Made by a program: the position numbers and the translations under genes
The notes under the pieces: model-generated
The model's input: only the letters and a program-made list of their open reading frames with translations
What the model was told of the DNA's origin: nothing
Databases searched by the model: none
Shown: piece by piece, positions 60,874-64,000 of the stretch
How positions within the stretch are numbered: the first letter of the stretch is position 1
Layout: each line of letters begins with the position of its first letter
Assembly: GCA_905182985.1 (NCBI GenBank)
Contig: CAJJDN010000031.1
Location: 28,185 to 92,184 of the forward strand
Direction: 5' to 3'
Length of the DNA stretch: 64,000 bases
Source of the DNA: Paramecium sonneborni
Lineage: Eukaryota > Ciliophora > Oligohymenophorea > Peniculida > Parameciidae

Positions 60874-62365
60874 NCTAATTGTATTTGATTAAAGAAATTA
60901 AGATCTAAATTATTGCTAAAATTTTAAATATAAAGTTTATATTTTATTTAATGGCTTAAATTGATAAGGAGACAGAAAAAACATATTATGAATAAGATGA
61001 AGAAGAAACATAATAAAAAGAGATACTCGATGATCCTGAATATGCTTATGAAGACAGGAGATCAAAAAGAGAATATCGATAAACTAGAATCAAAGATAAA
61101 GAAGATAGAGCTACAGTAGAATAATGCTTAGATCCAAGAACAAGAGTTATTTTAATGAAAATGATAAATAATAAATTCCTAAAAGAAATAAATGGATGTA
61201 TATCAACAGGTAAAGAGGCAAATGTTTATCATGGTTGGGATTTCAATAATCTAGAATATGCAATTAAAGTTTATAAGACTTCAATTTTAGTATTTAAAGA
61301 TAGAGATAAATATGTATCTGGTGAATTTCGCTTCAGAAATGGTCATTGTAAATCAAATCCAAGAAAAATGGTAAGATTATGGGCTGAAAAAGAACTTAGA
61401 AATTATAAAAGAATATTTCAATCATCAATACCATGTCCTGAACCTATTTTAGTTAAAAGTAATATTATAGTGATGAGATTTATTGGTGAGGATATGACAC
61501 CTGCTCCTAGATTAAAAGATGCTACTGATGTTCTTTATGAAGATGCTTACACTCAAGTTGTTAAATGCATGAGAATTTTATATTAAGAATGTAAATTAAT
61601 ACATGGTGATTTGAGTGAATACAACTTATTATATTATAAGAATAAGGTTTACTTTATTGATGTATCGTAAAGTATGGAAAGTGATCATCATAGTGCATCT
61701 GAATTTTTGAAAAGAGATATTTTTAATATAAATCAATATTTCAAGAAAAAAGTACAAATATATCATAATTTTAGGGTATAATGACATATACTTTGAGATA
61801 ATTATATAAATTTATAACTGATTAACATATTCAAAATATAAATGAAGAATTAGAAAGAATGTAAGAAGAGAGAGAATAAATCAATGAAGATTTGGAAGAA
61901 GAATAAGATAAAGTTTTTGTAGGGGCAATTCAGCCAAAAAATTTAAATGATTTACCTCAAAAAATTATAGAATCTGAATTGAATTCTTTTAAAAAAGGAG
62001 GTGAAAGTATAGGAAAAACAATTGCTGATTTTTAAAATGCAAATTTAGAAATTTAAAAATAAAATGATGAATTTGACTAAAATGAAGATTCAAATGATGA
62101 TGATGAGGAAGTAAATAAAGAAGATGAAGATTGTTAATCAGATTCTTCATCTGATGTATCTTTATTAAGCGATAATGAAGATTAAGATGAGGAACCAGAA
62201 AATTAAATTGTAGATAACGAAAAAAAAAAAAAAGGTGGATTATGTAAATATGAGGGACTTACAAAATAAGAAAGAAAATAAAAAGTTAAAGAAGAAAAAA
62301 GAGAGAAAAGAAAAACTAAACTTCCTAAAAATATTAAAAAAATACTCACAAAAAAATAAAGATGA
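59655..62365 (+). CDS. RIOK1: RIO1 atypical protein kinase/ATPase (span includes a duplicated block)
   Basis: The intact gene is read either as ATG 60951 to stop 62363-62365, or as ATG 59655 with one 1,295-nt copy removed; 463 residues, one intron at 61752-61774 (copy 60456-60478; 23 nt). Signatures: N-terminal acidic region, then INGCISTGKEANVYHG (flexible P-loop STGKEA), EYAIKVYKTSILVFKDRDKY, the KMVRLWAEKELRNYKRI helix, IVMRFIGEDMTPAPRLKDA, catalytic loop LIHGDLSEYNLLYY, metal-binding FIDVSQSMESDHHSASEFL, and a C-terminal acidic stretch ending in a Lys/Arg-rich tail (QKVKEEKREKRKTKLPKNIK). RIO1 acts in late maturation of the 40S ribosomal subunit in the cytoplasm. Confidence 0.96.
60875..62169. 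repeat. Exact direct repeat, copy 2 (1,295 nt, RIO1)
   Basis: Second copy of 59579-60873, and the one that continues into the true C-terminus of RIO1 at 62170. Confidence 0.9.
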
Positions 62366-62473
62366 TGATATTGTTTAACAAAATTTTTCATTTCCTTCAA
62401 GCTAAAAATATATTTATTTTAATTAATTTATTAGAGCTTTCCAGATGATTTCTTAAAAACTTCATATAAAAAT

Positions 62474-63214
62474 ATGCAAAATATAAATTAATTATCTGCT
62501 CGTATATAATAGAGCATTTCTAAGTAACTTTCAACATAAACAGATTAAACTGGTAGTCAAATCTTACTGAATTCTGACACTTAAAAATTGTTGAAATAAA
62601 TTTACTTCATCAAAGAATGTGATAAAAAAAAAAAAAAATCAAAATTTATGGCTGCTAAGAAAGAATTATAATTTGAATATCTGTCTGAGCCAAAATAAAT
62701 CGATATTAAGTAGTTTATTTAAAAAGAACATTCATACGAATAAAAAAAAAGGATTTCTGTTGATAGTGCTAATCAAGGTAGTTAAACATGGAGAATCGAG
62801 AGATAGATGAGATAAAGCCTCAACTTTAAGGATCTGCACAAGTTAGATGAGTCAATTGCAATTGATATACTTAATAGGCAAATGGGATAAACTGAAACCA
62901 ATTTTTATGAATATAAACCCAAATCTTAAAGGAGAACGAGGAGTCAATAAGTTAATAAAAGAGATATTATGAATTTATCTAGCACTCCATTCCATATTCC
63001 AAAAACTAAGAATAAATTAAATAAAACTGCTTGTGACTTTAAAATATCGAACAAAGATTAAGTATTATATAAATTGCCTGTTTCCAATATAGGAATACCA
63101 ATTATTAAAACTTAAAGAAGTATGAGAAAATCTCATTATCATTACCCTTTTTCAACTATGAATAATTTTAATTATAGCAGATTAAATAAATCATTGTGGG
63201 TATCCAATTTATGA
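62474..63214 (+). CDS. Basic, Ser/Gln-rich protein, unknown
   Basis: ATG 62474-62476 to TGA 63212-63214, single exon, 246 residues. A run of 15 A at 62624-62638 encodes Lys and keeps the frame only at this exact length. Downstream text is protein-like throughout (FMAAKKELQFEYLSEPKQ, FKDLHKLDESIAIDILNRQM, STPFHIPKTKNKLNKTACDF, LYKLPVSNIGIPIIKTQRSM). No TM segment, no motif recognised. Translation might instead begin at the ATG inside FMAAKKEL after the A-run. Confidence 0.65.
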
Positions 63215-63432
63215 ATTTACTTATGAAGCATTTATTAATATTTTTAAATTAAATTTTTATTATATTATAATCGTTTTATAGACATAAAGAATAACACATG
63301 CTAATGTAATCAATTAATAAAAATATCCTTTAGTTGAGAAGAATTAAAATTCACAATTCAAAAAAAGTAAAAGTACTTATTTATTTATTAAAAAAATTGA
63401 ATTGTTTTTATAATTATATTTTTATGATTGTT

Positions 63433-64000
63433 TCATTCAATTTTCGGAATACCAATATTATAATGTCCTGGTTTTAATAATAAAATAATTTTATAATTAG
63501 AACCTTAATTATAACTCCTTTATGCTAAATGCTCTTAATCAATAAAGAAAACTTAAATATGACTTAAAATAAAATAAATTATTACATATTTAAATAAGTA
63601 GCTAATTAAGAAATTACTATTTCATTATCATTACATTCAACTTCCCATTTTAAAAGTACATCTTTTTCTAAGAAGATATCTTTTTATTCACTTTATTCAA
63701 TTATATATAAACTTAAATTTCTAAAGAAAATAGTTGATAAAGCATAAAAACATCCATCAATTAATTATTCTTCTTCTTCTTATTCATAAGCTTGAAAATG
63801 TTTAATTAATTTATTTTATCTATCCTATTTATCTTTTATATTTCTAATTAAATTTATTCTAAAAAGAAACTCTTCTTTTAATTAACTTTATAATTTTTCA
63901 TCTTCTAAATTAATATTTTCATATTGAATTTTAAAACTAATATTATTCAATATATTATTAATAAACTAATTATATTAATTCTAATCAAATTTAATAATTA
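63433..64000 (-). CDS. Second otubain-like (OTU C65) protease gene, C-terminal part
   Basis: Stop TGA 63433-63435; the gene enters from the right edge of the window. One intron, 63563-63585 (23 nt). The visible part matches the C-terminal OTU region of the gene at 52229-54476 in order and spacing: FYALSTIFFRNLSLYIIEQ against NPLTVIFLRNLCLHLVET, LLKWEVECNDNEIVISQLA against LLKWEEECNQNEVVINLLA, then IHIQVFFID and LLLKPGHYNIGIPKIE with the catalytic His. The catalytic Asp-Gly-x-Cys would lie outside the window. The two genes are in opposite orientation, about 9 kb apart. Confidence 0.8.

Noticed and set aside
61155..61586. Second RIO1 kinase gene (59859-60290 and 61155-61586 as two genes)
   Set aside because: Identical frames within an exact 1,295-nt repeat bounded by N; best read as one gene.
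62619..62810. 63-residue frame starting in the A-run
   Set aside because: Shadow of the 246-residue frame, which continues protein-like on both sides of the 15-A run.

Overview
This is macronuclear-type DNA from a ciliate, most likely Paramecium. The reasoning is that long conserved proteins read through only if TAA and TAG mean glutamine and TGA is the sole stop, the DNA is very AT-rich, and reading frames are joined by GT...AG introns of only about 19 to 32 nt. All coordinates below come from hand translation under that code, and exon sums were checked for divisibility by three. Species cannot be fixed from the window.

Layout. 1-23,900 is dense and ordinary: a BAH-PHD reader (cut by the window edge), a Paramecium-type family protein, a large two-TM receptor-like protein with TPR-like and VWA parts, a CCDC103-like dynein attachment factor, STT3, USP39/Sad1, coiled-coil and LRR proteins, a RING-H2 membrane protein, importin alpha, an arrestin-fold protein and a short CNOT11. 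Neighbours are often separated by 1 to 60 bp. 24,000-37,400 is different: sparse, with a broken channel-like ORF, a broken PH/START-like/ORD oxysterol-binding protein and a frame-shifted coiled-coil gene. 37,400-45,300 holds a two-TM ciliate family protein, a coiled-coil protein with an apparently inactive USP-like domain, and a SHIPPO/STPGR repeat protein. 46,400-54,500 holds two versions of a repeat-rich otubain-like (OTU, peptidase C65) gene, the first cut off by an inverted copy of the oxysterol-binding-protein locus. 54,500-64,000 is compact again: SPF45/RBM17, cytosolic isoleucyl-tRNA synthetase, RIO1 kinase, an unknown basic protein and the 3' end of a second otubain-like gene.

The scaffold is heavily redundant. 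Every N or run of N sits exactly at the edge of a repeat. Six direct repeats are exact as read (449, 1,025, 2 x 2,021 plus 1,974, 1,115, 1,259 and 1,295 nt). A 3,594-nt inverted copy reproduces the gapped locus at 26,237-30,977 with the gap and one repeat removed. Collapsing these restores single intact frames for STT3, the two-TM protein and RIO1, so most copies are probably contig overlaps that were not merged. The exception is the otubain-like locus, whose two versions differ at many positions and may be alleles or paralogues.

Working themes: RNA processing and translation (USP39, SPF45, CNOT11, IleRS, RIO1), cilia (CCDC103-like, STPGR), ubiquitin (RING-H2, two USP-fold proteins lacking the catalytic Cys, two otubain-like proteases) and the secretory pathway or membrane (STT3, two-TM proteins, OSBP remnant). 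I saw no tRNA, rRNA, CRISPR array, transposon or telomeric repeat.
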